Assembly (NCBI RefSeq): GCF_033097365.1
Contig: NZ_AP028461.1
Coordinates: 9,823,501-9,887,500, forward strand
Length of the DNA: 64,000 nt
Source of the DNA: Actinoplanes sichuanensis
Lineage (GTDB): Bacteria; Actinomycetota; Actinomycetes; Mycobacteriales; Micromonosporaceae
Reading direction: 5' to 3'
The notes under the pieces were generated by a model, which was not told where the DNA came from, searched no databases, and was given only the letters and a program-made list of their open reading frames with translations. The position numbers and the translations under genes were made by a program. Shown here in pieces: positions 1-8,927 of this stretch. How positions within the stretch are numbered: the stretch's first letter is position 1; the number at the start of each line of letters is the position of its first letter.

Positions 1-3000
1 ATCCCGGCCGCCGACCAGGTGGCGAGCGGCGAGGTCGCGGCCAGCGGGTTCGACTGCTGGACCGTCACCGCCACGGCCGGGGTGAAGCGGGTCCAGACCA
101 CCGACGGCGGCCAGCTCCGCTGGGAGGTCAGCAACGCCGCGGGTGTCGTCTGCAGCGAGTGGGGCGACCCGTGTGACCTGCCCGAGGCCGGCACCTACAC
201 GCTCTGGCTGCGCAACACCGACTGGCAGCCCCGTGAGTACCGGGCGTCCATCATCGACATCGCCGGTGACGCGGGTTGTGCCGCACCCGTCGGTACCGGC
301 TGGGACCAGCCGACCGTCACGGCGCCCGCGTCGGACGGCGTCGGGGCCGTCTGCCAGCCGTTCACCGCGGCGCCCGGCGAGCGGATCGTCACCTATGTGT
401 CGGGTGGCGGCTTCGGCTGGATCACCGACCGCACCGGCCAAGACATCTGCGCCGACCAGCGGTACGACGACCTCGGCGGTTGCGCGCTGCCGGGCACCGG
501 GCCGTACCGCCTGGTGGTCCTGTCCAGTGGTGACCGGGAGACCGAGCTGCAGATCCGGCGGCTCTCCTCGCCCGCCGGCTGCCCGGTGCTCGCACCCGGG
601 GCCTACGGTGCCGGGCCGGCCGGAGCGCTCGACGCCAACCGCTGCCGCATCCTGGACGTTCCCGCCGCGGGCCGGCACCTGGTGCGGGTCGTCGACGACG
701 AGAACTACGAGTCCTACACGGCGATCCACGACGTGGACGGGATCAAGGTCTGCGACGCCGGATACCTCTGCGACTTCCCGAAGGCCGGCCGGTACACGCT
801 GGTCGTCGGTGGGGCGTACGACGGCGGCGGTGTGGTGGAGAGCGAGCACGCCGTCGTGTTCACCGCGCCGACGGCGAGCGGCTGCGTGCGTACCGGCGAC
901 CAGGGCTACGCCACCGGTGCGGTGCTCGGTTCGTTCACCGTCGTCGGCGAGACCGACTGCCTCGAACTGGACAGCACGGCCGGCGCCACCATCGGCGTCA
1001 CCCTGCCGCCCCGGGTCACCGGAGCGGCCCGTCCGGAGTGGACCCTGATCAACGGGGACGGTACGGACCTCTGCTCCAACGGGTGCAAGCTGGCCGGGCC
1101 GGCGCCGTACCGGATCCTGCTCAACGCACCCGAGGACTCGGCCGCCGGTGACTACCGTGTGGTCGTGCAGCGACTCGATCGGGTCAGCGGCTGCACCGTC
1201 CTGCCGCAGGGCGCGATCGGGAACACCGTCGGAGCGGTCACCGCCTTCGCCGCAGACAGGTTCACCACCTGCTACAGCATCCCGGCGAATCAGCACAGCG
1301 TCGACGAGACCATCGGGTACGCGCCGGTCACCGGGCACGACGGCTGGGCGAACATCAGCGTCCGGGACGAGACCGGCAAGCAGGTCTGCGGGAGTGGCCG
1401 GTGGGCGTCGGCGCAGCTGGTGCGCTGCGACTTCGAGAGCGGTAAGGCGTACACCGTGCTGCTGACCGCGGCCGCCACCGACTTCCAGTACCGGATCAGC
1501 CGCAAGGACACCAGCGCGGCCGGGGCGAAGTGCCAGACTCCGGCGAACACCGTGCTCGGCGGGCCGGCCATGGCCGGTGACCTGCGGACCGATGAGGATC
1601 TGCACTGCTACCGGGTCACCGCGGCGGCCGCCGACAGCTACTGGCTCGGCGTACGCAGCACCGGACTCGCGGCCCGTTACTGGATCACCGACGCGGCGGG
1701 CGCCGACCGCTGCTCCGGATATGTGGTGCCGTGCCGGGCCAGTGGATCCACCAGCTACCAGATCTTCGTGTGGCCGGCCGTGGACGGGCAGACCGTTCCG
1801 TACCGGGTGGACACCTGGCGGCTCACCAGCGCCGGGCAGCCCGTCGCGCAGTGCCCCGCGGTCAACGCGGCGCCGGCTTTCGGGCCGATCAGCGGGACCC
1901 TGAGCGATCAGAGGACCGCGGTCTGCGTGGCGGTGCCGGTCAACTACCGGTCCGCGTTCAAGGCGGCGATCAGCAACACCGGCGGGGGCACCGAGACGCC
2001 CGAGCCGTACTACTTCCAGACCCGGACCGACGACGGGATCACCGCCTGCTCGTGGGCCGAGGGCGGTCGTGGATGCCAGGTCAGCCTGCCGTACGACAAC
2101 CCGTCCGGGATGGCGCTGTTCGTGCTCGCCCCGGAGACCACGGACGGGAACCTCCCGTTCCGGGCCGACATCAAGTGCGACTACGAGCCGTGCACCCCGG
2201 GATATTCGCTCGGGTCGGTGACCCCGGGATCGGCGCCGAACAGCGGCCCGGCCACGCTGACCCTCCGGGGCTCCGGGTTCGCCGCCACCGACACCGTGAC
2301 ACTCACCCGTAGCGGATCGACGTCGATCCCGGCGACGGTGAAGAGCGTGACGGACGGCCTCACCATGACCGTCACCGCCGACCTCACCGACGCGACACCC
2401 GGCGCGTGGAACGTGGTGGCGCGGTCGGCCGGTGGATCGGGCGCCACCCTCAACGGCGGTCTGACCGTCACGGCGGGTGCGCTCAAGGCCACCCGGGCGC
2501 CGTCGATCACCGGGACAGTCCGGGTCGGTGGCACCGTCCGGGCGGCCGCCGGGAGCTGGAGTCCGGCGCCTACCTCGTGGTCGTACCAGTGGGCGGCCAA
2601 CGGTGTCGCGATCAAGGGGGCGACCGGGTCGGCGTACCAGATCCCCGCCTCCCTCCGTGGGAAACGCCTCACGGTGACCGTTATCGCAAAGCGGGCCAAT
2701 CGGTCTAATACTGCGGTTTCGTCGGCTGCGGTGACCGTGGGATACGGCGCGGCGCCGAAGGCGACCGCCCGGCCGAAGATCAAGGGCACGGTCAAGGCCG
2801 GCAAGGCCGTCAAGGTCTCGGTGGGCGCGTGGTCGCCGCAGGCGACGTCTTATCGGTACGAGTGGCGCGTCAACGGCAAACTCGTGGCCGTGACGGCCAC
2901 GCTGAAGCTGAAGGCGGCCTGGGCCGGTAAGAAGTTGACGCTGACCGTGGTCGCGAAGCGGACCGGGCACTACGACGGTCGTGCGACGAGCGTCGCGATC

Positions 3001-3015
3001 AAGATCAAGAAGTGA
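1..3015 (+). CDS. Large secreted repeat protein, 5' end outside the window
   Basis: The reading frame is open from base 1, so the GTG at 19 is probably internal and the N-terminus with its expected signal peptide is missing. About seven modules of roughly 100 residues follow each other, each with a few conserved cysteines and recurring patterns such as CDLPEAGTYTLWL and CDFPKAGRYTLVV, suggesting disulphide-stabilised beta domains outside the cell. Near residues 725-810 is an IPT/TIG-like Ig segment (GSVTPGSAPNSGPATLTLRG). Two C-terminal repeats of about 80 residues (GSWSPAPTSWSYQW and GAWSPQATSYRYEW) match the Ig-like repeats common at the ends of actinobacterial exported proteins. No catalytic motif is visible. 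A surface or adhesive role is inference only. Confidence 0.8.
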   Translation: MPAADQVASGEVAASGFDCWTVTATAGVKRVQTTDGGQLRWEVSNAAGVVCSEWGDPCDLPEAGTYTLWLRNTDWQPREYRASIIDIAGDAGCAAPVGTGWDQPTVTAPASDGVGAVCQPFTAAPGERIVTYVSGGGFGWITDRTGQDICADQRYDDLGGCALPGTGPYRLVVLSSGDRETELQIRRLSSPAGCPVLAPGAYGAGPAGALDANRCRILDVPAAGRHLVRVVDDENYESYTAIHDVDGIKVCDAGYLCDFPKAGRYTLVVGGAYDGGGVVESEHAVVFTAPTASGCVRTGDQGYATGAVLGSFTVVGETDCLELDSTAGATIGVTLPPRVTGAARPEWTLINGDGTDLCSNGCKLAGPAPYRILLNAPEDSAAGDYRVVVQRLDRVSGCTVLPQGAIGNTVGAVTAFAADRFTTCYSIPANQHSVDETIGYAPVTGHDGWANISVRDETGKQVCGSGRWASAQLVRCDFESGKAYTVLLTAAATDFQYRISRKDTSAAGAKCQTPANTVLGGPAMAGDLRTDEDLHCYRVTAAAADSYWLGVRSTGLAARYWITDAAGADRCSGYVVPCRASGSTSYQIFVWPAVDGQTVPYRVDTWRLTSAGQPVAQCPAVNAAPAFGPISGTLSDQRTAVCVAVPVNYRSAFKAAISNTGGGTETPEPYYFQTRTDDGITACSWAEGGRGCQVSLPYDNPSGMALFVLAPETTDGNLPFRADIKCDYEPCTPGYSLGSVTPGSAPNSGPATLTLRGSGFAATDTVTLTRSGSTSIPATVKSVTDGLTMTVTADLTDATPGAWNVVARSAGGSGATLNGGLTVTAGALKATRAPSITGTVRVGGTVRAAAGSWSPAPTSWSYQWAANGVAIKGATGSAYQIPASLRGKRLTVTVIAKRANRSNTAVSSAAVTVGYGAAPKATARPKIKGTVKAGKAVKVSVGAWSPQATSYRYEWRVNGKLVAVTATLKLKAAWAGKKLTLTVVAKRTGHYDGRATSVAIKIKK

Positions 3016-3020
3016 AATAG

Positions 3021-3055
3021 GCGAGGGCCGACTCCGATCGGGAGCCGGCCCTCGC
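3021..3055 (+). terminator. Rho-independent terminator after the repeat protein
   Basis: Ten-base arms 3021-3030 and 3046-3055 pair exactly, with a shorter inner stem. A run of four T follows at 3063-3066. It lies six bases after the stop codon. Confidence 0.7.
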
Positions 3056-3225
3056 CCGCACTGTTTTCGTTCCCGACAATAGACCCGGCCCACAGAGGGT
3101 CGATCGGCGGGGCACAACGAGTTAAGGCGTGCAGTTCTCCGACGGCGGGCCCCGGCCCCAGCGGCTCGGCCTCCACCCGGTCACTCTTCAGGTGGACACG
3201 GTCGGCTGAGGCGAGGCGAACGCAC

Positions 3226-3256
3226 TGAAGGCCGAACCCAACGGGTCCGGCCTTCA
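3226..3256 (-). terminator. Candidate terminator of tRNA-Ser
   Basis: Nine-base arms 3226-3234 and 3248-3256 pair exactly, with a four-base inner stem. The hairpin lies about 20 bases beyond the tRNA 3' end on the same strand. There is no T tract, which is usual at this GC content. Confidence 0.45.
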
Positions 3257-3275
3257 ACGTCTGCCCACTTCGGGC

Positions 3276-3363
3276 TGGCGGAGGATACGAGATTCGAACT
3301 CGTGAGGGTGTTAACCCAACACGCTTTCCAAGCGTGCGCCCTAGGCCTCTAGGCGAATCCTCC
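3276..3363 (-). tRNA. tRNA-Ser (anticodon GGA)
   Basis: Read on the minus strand, the acceptor arms GGAGGAT and ATCCTCC pair and CCA is encoded (3276-3278). The anticodon loop CTTGGAAAG gives GGA. The long variable arm (GTTGGGTTAACACCCTC) and GTTCGAATC T-loop are typical of a class II serine tRNA. Length is 85 bases plus CCA. Confidence 0.95.
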
Positions 3364-3451
3364 GTGCGCCAGAATACAGACTCTTTCGGTGGGCTCGCCC
3401 GCGGGGAGGGGGTCTGCGCGCGGCCGGGCGCGGCCAGGTAGGCTCTCGGGT

Positions 3452-3538
3452 AGCCCCTCGTGCGGCGTCATCCTGTGAACCTCCCCAGGGCCGGAAGGCA
3501 GCAAGGATAAGCGGGCTCTGGCGGGTGCACGGGGGGTC
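3452..3538 (+). ncRNA. ffs: Small bacterial SRP RNA (4.5S RNA)
   Basis: The conserved apical domain GGCCGGAAGGCAGCAAGG (about 3489-3506) is the Ffh-binding region with its GGAA tetraloop. The ends pair: 3454-3463 with 3527-3536, one G-U wobble. The length of about 85 bases fits the small SRP RNA that targets membrane proteins through Ffh and FtsY. Its place just upstream of dnaX is common in actinobacteria. End points are accurate to a few bases. Confidence 0.92.
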
Positions 3539-3628
3539 CTTTAGTTTCCGGGTCACTTCCGGGGCACGGCGTTTGTTCTTGTCAGACCCTCGACGGAGAA
3601 TGACGCGGTCGTTCAGGAGGTGGCAGGA

Positions 3629-6600
3629 GTGGCACTCGCCCTCTATCGCAAGTACCGGCCGCGCACCTTCGCCGAGGTCATCGGCCAGGAGCACGTCACC
3701 GAGCCGCTGTCGCAGGCGCTGCGCAGCGGGCGTCTCAACCACGCCTATCTCTTCTCCGGCCCACGTGGCTGCGGCAAGACGTCCAGCGCACGCATCCTGG
3801 CCCGGTCGCTCAACTGTGAGCAGGGGCCGACACCGGACCCGTGTGGCGTCTGCCTGTCCTGTCGATCGCTGGCCAACGACGGCGCCGGCTCGATCGACGT
3901 CATCGAGATCGACGCGGCCAGCCACGGTGGTGTCGACGATGCCCGTGAGCTGCGAGAGAAGGCGTTCTTCGCGCCCGCCAACAGCCGCTACAAGATCTAC
4001 GTCATCGACGAGGCGCACATGGTCTCGTCGGCCGGCTTCAACGCGCTGCTCAAGCTGGTCGAGGAGCCGCCGGACTATGTGAAGTTCATCTTCGCCACCA
4101 CCGAGCCCGACAAGGTCCTCGGCACCATCCGCTCCCGGACACATCACTACCCGTTCCGGCTCATCCCGCCGGCTGTCCTGCGGCCGTATCTTCAGCAGCT
4201 CACCGACGCCGAGGGCGTCACCGTCGAGCCGTCGGTGTTCCCGCTCGTGGTGCGGGCCGGCGGTGGCAGCGCCCGGGACAGCCTGTCGATCCTCGACCAG
4301 TTGATCGCCGGTTCCGGGGCGGACGGTGTCACCTATGCGGGCGCGGTCGGTCTGCTCGGCGTCACCGATGTCACCCTGATCGACGAGATGTGCGACGCCA
4401 TCGCCACCGGTGACGGCGCCGCCGCGTACGCCACCATCGACCGCGTCGCGGAAGCCGGCCACGAACCCCGCCGCTTCGCCTCCGACCTGCTCGAACGCTT
4501 CCGTGACCTGATCATCCTCCAGCAGGTGCCGGACGCGGTCGCCAAGGGCCTGATCGACGGTCCGGCCGACCAGCTGGAGATGATGGCCGGGCAGGCCGCC
4601 CGGCTGGGCGCGGCCACCCTGTCCCGCTGCGCGGACATCCTGCACAACGGCCTGGTCGAGATGCGCGGCACGACCGCGCCCCGCCTGCTGCTCGAGCTGG
4701 TCACCGCCCGCATGCTGCTTCCGGGTGCCGACGCTTCCGAGTCGGCTCTGCTCCAGCGTCTGGAGAGGTTGGAGCGTTCGGGGGTACGGGGTGAGCGCCC
4801 CGCCGAGGGTTACGCCGTCGTCGACGCGGCCCCGCCGACGACCGACAACGGAGCCGGTGTCGCGGCCGGCGGAGGCACCAACGGTGGGGTGGCGAGCGGT
4901 GGCGGCGCCGGAGGCGGTGGAAAGGCCGCGGCGATGGCTGCGGCCGCTGCCGCCCGCGCTGGTTCCGCACGTCCGGCGGGCGGTGGTTCCGCGCGCCCGG
5001 TGTCACCCGCCGCTCCCGCCCCGGCGCAGCCGACTCCGGCCCCCGCTTCGGCGGCGCCGCCCGTTTCCGAGTCGGGGCCGCCGTCCAGCCCCGGGGTGCC
5101 GCCTCCCGCCGAGGTGTCGCCTCACTCCGAGGTGTCGCCTCCCGCTGAGGTGTCGCCTCACTCCGAGGTGTCGCCCGATTCCGGGTCGGCGACCGGCGGA
5201 TCCGATGGGACCGCCGAGCCCGACTGGAACCAGGTCGCCGACGGCGGCCACCCGGACCCCGTCGACTACGACGAACCGCCGCCGTGGGATGACGAACCGG
5301 TGGAGGAGGCGCCGGCCCGGCCCACCGCTCGGGCGGAGGCGAACCTCACGCCCGCCGGAGGCGCTCGGCCGGATGCCGGGGGTGATTCCGGCGATCCTCG
5401 AGACGAGCGATCCGAGCGGGTCCGCGCCGCATGGCACACCCTCGGCCGGCAGCAGCCGAAGGTCAAAGCCATGCAGGAGTACGGCATCGGCATCCGCGAC
5501 GTCGAAGGCGACACCGTCGTGTTCGCCGCACCGACCCAGGCGCTGGTGGACCGATTCCTGAACTGGCGTGAGGCGATCACCACCGAGTTCCGCAAGTCTC
5601 CGGGCGGCGATTGGCGGATCCGTTGCGAGGTCGGCGAGGCCGGTCCGTCCCGGGGGCAGGCACGTCCCGGCGACGTCCGAGACCAGTCGGCGGGTCGTCG
5701 CGGGTCCGGCGGTTCCGAGCGTCCGGCCCCGCAGGCGGGCGCGACGGCCTCGGCACCGGAACGCAACACGGGCCGCACCGAGTCACGCCCGTCGCGGTCA
5801 CCGCGGCCCCCGGCGGCCGACGCCGACGAGGACTGGCCGGCGGCGCGCCCTCCCGCTTCGCCGAACCGGTCCGACACCGGCCGCCCGGCGCAGACCCGGA
5901 CGGCAGCAGCGACCGCTGACCGTGGCCGGTCCGACTCCGCCGACCCGAACGGTTCATCGACGCCGTCCGGTCCCGGCGAGACCGGCTGGTCTGGTCCGGC
6001 CCGACCCGGCGGCTCACCGGCCGCTCCGGGAGACAACGAGGCCGACTGGCCGGAGGCTGCTCGGCCGGGTGGTGCGCGGGCCGGGTCCGGGGGCGGGGAT
6101 TCCAGGTGGCCGGAGGCTGCTCGGCCGGGTGGTGCGCGGGCCGGGTCCGGGGGCGGGGACTCCGGGTGGCCGGAGGCCGTTCGGCCGGGTGGTGCGCGGG
6201 CCGGGTCCGGGGGCGGGGACTCCGGGTGGCCGGAGGCCGTTCGGCCGGGTGGGTCAGAGACCGTTTCCGCGGGTGACGACTCGGGCTGGCCGGAACCGGT
6301 CCGGCCAGGTGGGTCCGCGTCTGTCGGGGCGAATTCCGAATGGCCCGAGCCGGCTCGGCCAGGCGGTTCCAGGGATATGGCTGCCGACAGCGACGACTCG
6401 GCTTGGCCTGAGCCCGTCCGGCCAGGTGGCGCGGCTTCGGTATCCGCCGGTGCGGATGCCGGGTGGCCTGAGCCGGCCCGGCCGGGATCATCGGCGGCCG
6501 TCGGGTCAAATGCCGTAAAGGTGAGCCAAGAGGACGAATCGGCGAGTGGCTGGCCGGAACCCGCCCGGCCCGGTGGTGATCCGATGGCCACGTCCGGGAG

Positions 6601-7522
6601 CGTGGGAGCCGGTCCGGCTACTGCGGCCCGAGGCGGTGAGCAAGCCGGAGCGCCGGGTTCCGGTGGGGGTTTCGGCGGCTCGGCGGGAGGGCTCGGCGGC
6701 GGTTCGGCGGGCGGGTTCGGTGGCGGTTCCGCGTTCGGCGGAGCGGCGGTTTCGGCTGGTCCGCAGGGTGCGGGTCCGGCGGGCGCTGGTCCGCTGGGTG
6801 TGAGTCCGGCGGGCGCTGGTTCGCAGGGTGCGGGTCCGGCGGGCGTTGGTTCGCAGGGGGTCGGTTCAGCGGGCGTGGGTCCCCAGGGCGTGGGCCCGGC
6901 GGGCGCTGCGTCCCAGGGTGCTGGTTCGCAGGGTGATAACCCGCAGGGTGTCGGTGCGATGGGCGCCGGTTCGCAGCACGGCGGTCCTCGGAACGCAGGC
7001 TCTCTGGGTGCCGGTTCTTCGGGGGCCGGCTCTGCGAACGCCGGCTCTGCGGGCGGAGGCGCAGCGGCCGCTGCTGCGGCTGCTCGGAGTGCGGCGTCGG
7101 CGGCAGCACCAGTTGGCACGGCTGCGCCCACCCCACCGGCGGCGCCGGCCCGGTCGGCTGCGATGGAGGCGGCGCGGGCGGCTGCGCGTACCGGAGTCGA
7201 GGGAGCGAGTGGCGCGGCGGCCGCGCGGGCCGCATTGGCCAATGCCCGCAGCGGTGGGGCCGCGCCTCCAGCGGGCCGTGCGGCACCGAATCGTCCGGCC
7301 GCGGGTGGCGCCGGACGTTCCTGGTCCGACGCGCCGCCGGTGGAGGAAGCGCCCTACGACCCGGAATATGACGGTCCCCCGTCCGCCTACGAGGGGTTCG
7401 ATCCGGGTGACGAGCCGCTCGACGAGGTCATCGACGAGAAGACCGCCCGCCAGAGCAGTGAGGAGCAGGCGATCCAGTTGCTCCGAGAGGCGTTCGGGGC
7501 CGAGAAGATCGCCGAACTCTGA
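3629..7522 (+). CDS. dnaX: DNA polymerase III subunits gamma and tau
   Basis: DnaX is the clamp-loader ATPase that loads the sliding clamp and holds the replisome together. The N-terminal third (about 370 residues) is typical: MALALYRKYRPRTF start, Walker A GPRGCGKTS near residue 46, a four-cysteine zinc module (CEQGPTPDPCGVCLSC) and Walker B VIDEAHM near 127. A conserved tau segment (MQEYGIGIRDVEGD) lies near residue 614, and the extreme C-terminus (QAIQLLREAFGAEKIAEL) is the usual actinobacterial end. I chose GTG 3629 because AGGAGG at 3615-3620 sits eight bases upstream; GTG 3620 overlaps that site. At 1297 residues it is far longer than typical (roughly 600-800), because of Ala/Pro/Gly-rich repetitive linkers. 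It is intact, with no frameshift. Confidence 0.95.
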   Translation: MALALYRKYRPRTFAEVIGQEHVTEPLSQALRSGRLNHAYLFSGPRGCGKTSSARILARSLNCEQGPTPDPCGVCLSCRSLANDGAGSIDVIEIDAASHGGVDDARELREKAFFAPANSRYKIYVIDEAHMVSSAGFNALLKLVEEPPDYVKFIFATTEPDKVLGTIRSRTHHYPFRLIPPAVLRPYLQQLTDAEGVTVEPSVFPLVVRAGGGSARDSLSILDQLIAGSGADGVTYAGAVGLLGVTDVTLIDEMCDAIATGDGAAAYATIDRVAEAGHEPRRFASDLLERFRDLIILQQVPDAVAKGLIDGPADQLEMMAGQAARLGAATLSRCADILHNGLVEMRGTTAPRLLLELVTARMLLPGADASESALLQRLERLERSGVRGERPAEGYAVVDAAPPTTDNGAGVAAGGGTNGGVASGGGAGGGGKAAAMAAAAAARAGSARPAGGGSARPVSPAAPAPAQPTPAPASAAPPVSESGPPSSPGVPPPAEVSPHSEVSPPAEVSPHSEVSPDSGSATGGSDGTAEPDWNQVADGGHPDPVDYDEPPPWDDEPVEEAPARPTARAEANLTPAGGARPDAGGDSGDPRDERSERVRAAWHTLGRQQPKVKAMQEYGIGIRDVEGDTVVFAAPTQALVDRFLNWREAITTEFRKSPGGDWRIRCEVGEAGPSRGQARPGDVRDQSAGRRGSGGSERPAPQAGATASAPERNTGRTESRPSRSPRPPAADADEDWPAARPPASPNRSDTGRPAQTRTAAATADRGRSDSADPNGSSTPSGPGETGWSGPARPGGSPAAPGDNEADWPEAARPGGARAGSGGGDSRWPEAARPGGARAGSGGGDSGWPEAVRPGGARAGSGGGDSGWPEAVRPGGSETVSAGDDSGWPEPVRPGGSASVGANSEWPEPARPGGSRDMAADSDDSAWPEPVRPGGAASVSAGADAGWPEPARPGSSAAVGSNAVKVSQEDESASGWPEPARPGGDPMATSGSVGAGPATAARGGEQAGAPGSGGGFGGSAGGLGGGSAGGFGGGSAFGGAAVSAGPQGAGPAGAGPLGVSPAGAGSQGAGPAGVGSQGVGSAGVGPQGVGPAGAASQGAGSQGDNPQGVGAMGAGSQHGGPRNAGSLGAGSSGAGSANAGSAGGGAAAAAAAARSAASAAAPVGTAAPTPPAAPARSAAMEAARAAARTGVEGASGAAAARAALANARSGGAAPPAGRAAPNRPAAGGAGRSWSDAPPVEEAPYDPEYDGPPSAYEGFDPGDEPLDEVIDEKTARQSSEEQAIQLLREAFGAEKIAEL
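6047..6250 (+). repeat. Tandem 60-bp repeats inside dnaX
   Basis: Three nearly identical 60-base units run head to tail here and encode the 20-residue unit WPEAARPGGARAGSGGGDSG with A/V variants. Degenerate versions of the WPE(A/P)xRPG motif continue to about 6577, nine in total. The unit is a multiple of three, so copy-number change keeps the frame. Confidence 0.9.
6765..7063 (+). repeat. Short Gly/Ala/Ser/Gln repeat tract inside dnaX
   Basis: Degenerate units of about five residues (GAGPAGAGPLG, GAGSQGAGPAG, GVGSQGVGSAG) recur for about 100 residues. This is a low-complexity, presumably disordered linker in the tau region. Confidence 0.75.
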
Positions 7523-7848
7523 CCCCGGCCCGCCGCGGCTCGTCGCCCACCAGTCGGCCGGTGCCTGGCTCGGCGGTCGCGGTCCGCGAGGTGGCCTGTG
7601 GTGCGGATCGTCCCGGGGCAGACCCGAGGGCCGGGTGCGGGAGGTGGTCTGTGGTGCGGATCGTGCCGGAGGTCGCCGTGATGCTGGTGGCCGGATGTGG
7701 TCGGGAGCGGGTCGTGCGCCGCCGCGGTGGGGTTGTCGTGGCGTCGGGGTGGGCATGGAGTGGGCGGCGGCTACGCTGGCGGCGGTAACTTCGACCGCCG
7801 CGCCGTATCGACGGTGGACAACGAACCGATTAGATGAGGAGCGGTGCC
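7523..7848. other. Intergenic region with a short direct repeat
   Basis: No convincing gene. A repeat of about 26 bases (GAGGTGGYCTGTGGTGCGGA and following) occurs at 7588-7613 and 7641-7666 with two mismatches. Short open frames here have no recognisable product. The ybaB promoter should lie at its downstream end. Confidence 0.5.
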
Positions 7849-8172
7849 ATGCGGCCCGGTGCACAGCCGAACATGCAGCAGCTCATGAAGCAGGCGCAGA
7901 AGATGCAGGCGCAGGTTGCTCAGGCACAGGCCGAGCTGGCCGAGGCCGAGCTGACCGCGAGCGCCGGCAACGGCCTGGTGACCGTGGTGATCACCGGTCT
8001 GGGTGAGTTCAAGTCGGTCAAGATCGACCCGAAGGTGGTCGACGCGGACGACGTGGAGACGCTGGAGGACCTGGTGCTCGCGGCGATCCACAGCGCGGCC
8101 GAGGCGCAGCGGGAGTTGGCCGAGACGAAGATGGGCCCGGCGACCGGCGGCTTCTCCCTGCCGGGGTTCTGA
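7849..8172 (+). CDS. ybaB: YbaB/EbfC family nucleoid-associated protein
   Basis: This small dimeric DNA-binding protein of 107 residues belongs to the YbaB/EbfC family, found beside recR in most bacteria and linked to nucleoid structure or recombinational repair. The family pattern is clear: [20 protein letters not shown] helix at the N-terminus, then [18 protein letters not shown] strands, and a short helical tail. ATG 7849 is preferred over ATG 7834 because GAGGAG (7836-7841) is a well-placed ribosome site and the resulting start matches the family. It ends four bases before recR, so the two are almost surely co-transcribed. Confidence 0.93.
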   Translation: MRPGAQPNMQQLMKQAQKMQAQVAQAQAELAEAELTASAGNGLVTVVITGLGEFKSVKIDPKVVDADDVETLEDLVLAAIHSAAEAQRELAETKMGPATGGFSLPGF

Positions 8173-8176
8173 TCCC

Positions 8177-8770
8177 GTGTATGAAGGCGCCATCCAGGAC
8201 CTGATCGATGAGCTGGGTCGACTGCCGGGCGTCGGCCCGAAGTCGGCGCAGCGCATCGCCTTTCACGTCCTCTCCGCGGATCCGGCCGATGTGAACCGGC
8301 TGGCCACCGCGCTGCGCAAGGTCAAAGACCTGGTGCGTTTCTGTACGACCTGCTTCAACGTGGCCGAGTCGGAGCAGTGTCGGGTCTGCCGCGATCCACG
8401 CCGTACCAACGAGGTGTTGTGTGTGGTGGAGGAGCCGAAGGATGTCGTGGCCATCGAGCGCACCGGCGAGTTCCGGGGGCGCTATCACGTGCTGGGCGGG
8501 GCGATCAATCCGCTCGAAGGCATCGGGCCGGACAATCTGAAGATCCGTGAGCTGCTGTTCCGGGTCGGGACGGGTGAGGTCAAGGAGCTGATTCTGGCCA
8601 CCGACCCGAACACCGAGGGCGAGGCCACGGCGACCTACCTGGCGTTGCTGATCAAACCGATGGGCCTCACGGTGACCCGGCTGGCGAGTGGCCTGCCGGT
8701 CGGCGGTGACCTGGAGTACGCGGACGAGATCACGCTGGGTCGTGCTTTTGAGGGGCGGCGCGCCGTCTGA
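8177..8770 (+). CDS. recR: Recombination protein RecR
   Basis: RecR acts with RecF and RecO to load RecA at gapped DNA. The 197-residue protein has all domains in order: a helix-hairpin-helix ([18 protein letters not shown], about residues 14-31), a four-cysteine zinc finger ([16 protein letters not shown], about 57-72), a TOPRIM domain starting [15 protein letters not shown], and a Walker-B-like C-terminal part. The GTG start at 8177 gives the usual family length; the frame stays open further upstream inside ybaB, but that extension is unrelated in sequence. Four bases separate it from ybaB. Confidence 0.96.
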   Translation: MYEGAIQDLIDELGRLPGVGPKSAQRIAFHVLSADPADVNRLATALRKVKDLVRFCTTCFNVAESEQCRVCRDPRRTNEVLCVVEEPKDVVAIERTGEFRGRYHVLGGAINPLEGIGPDNLKIRELLFRVGTGEVKELILATDPNTEGEATATYLALLIKPMGLTVTRLASGLPVGGDLEYADEITLGRAFEGRRAV

Positions 8771-8927
8771 GCGCTCTGTGTTGGGGTGGTTGCGTTACGA
8801 AGCAGCCCTGTAACAACACGATTGGATACCAACGGCTCCCCGGAAACTTACCGGGCGGTTAATGTCCGTCGCATCGGTGGCACACTCCACCGCGTTGACC
8901 ACCCCCACAAGGCAGAGGTGAAGCACG

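Noticed and set aside
5266..7242. 658-codon minus-strand open frame
   Set aside because: It lies antisense to the repetitive part of dnaX. Long antisense frames are expected at this GC content, and its Ala/Pro composition mirrors the dnaX repeats.
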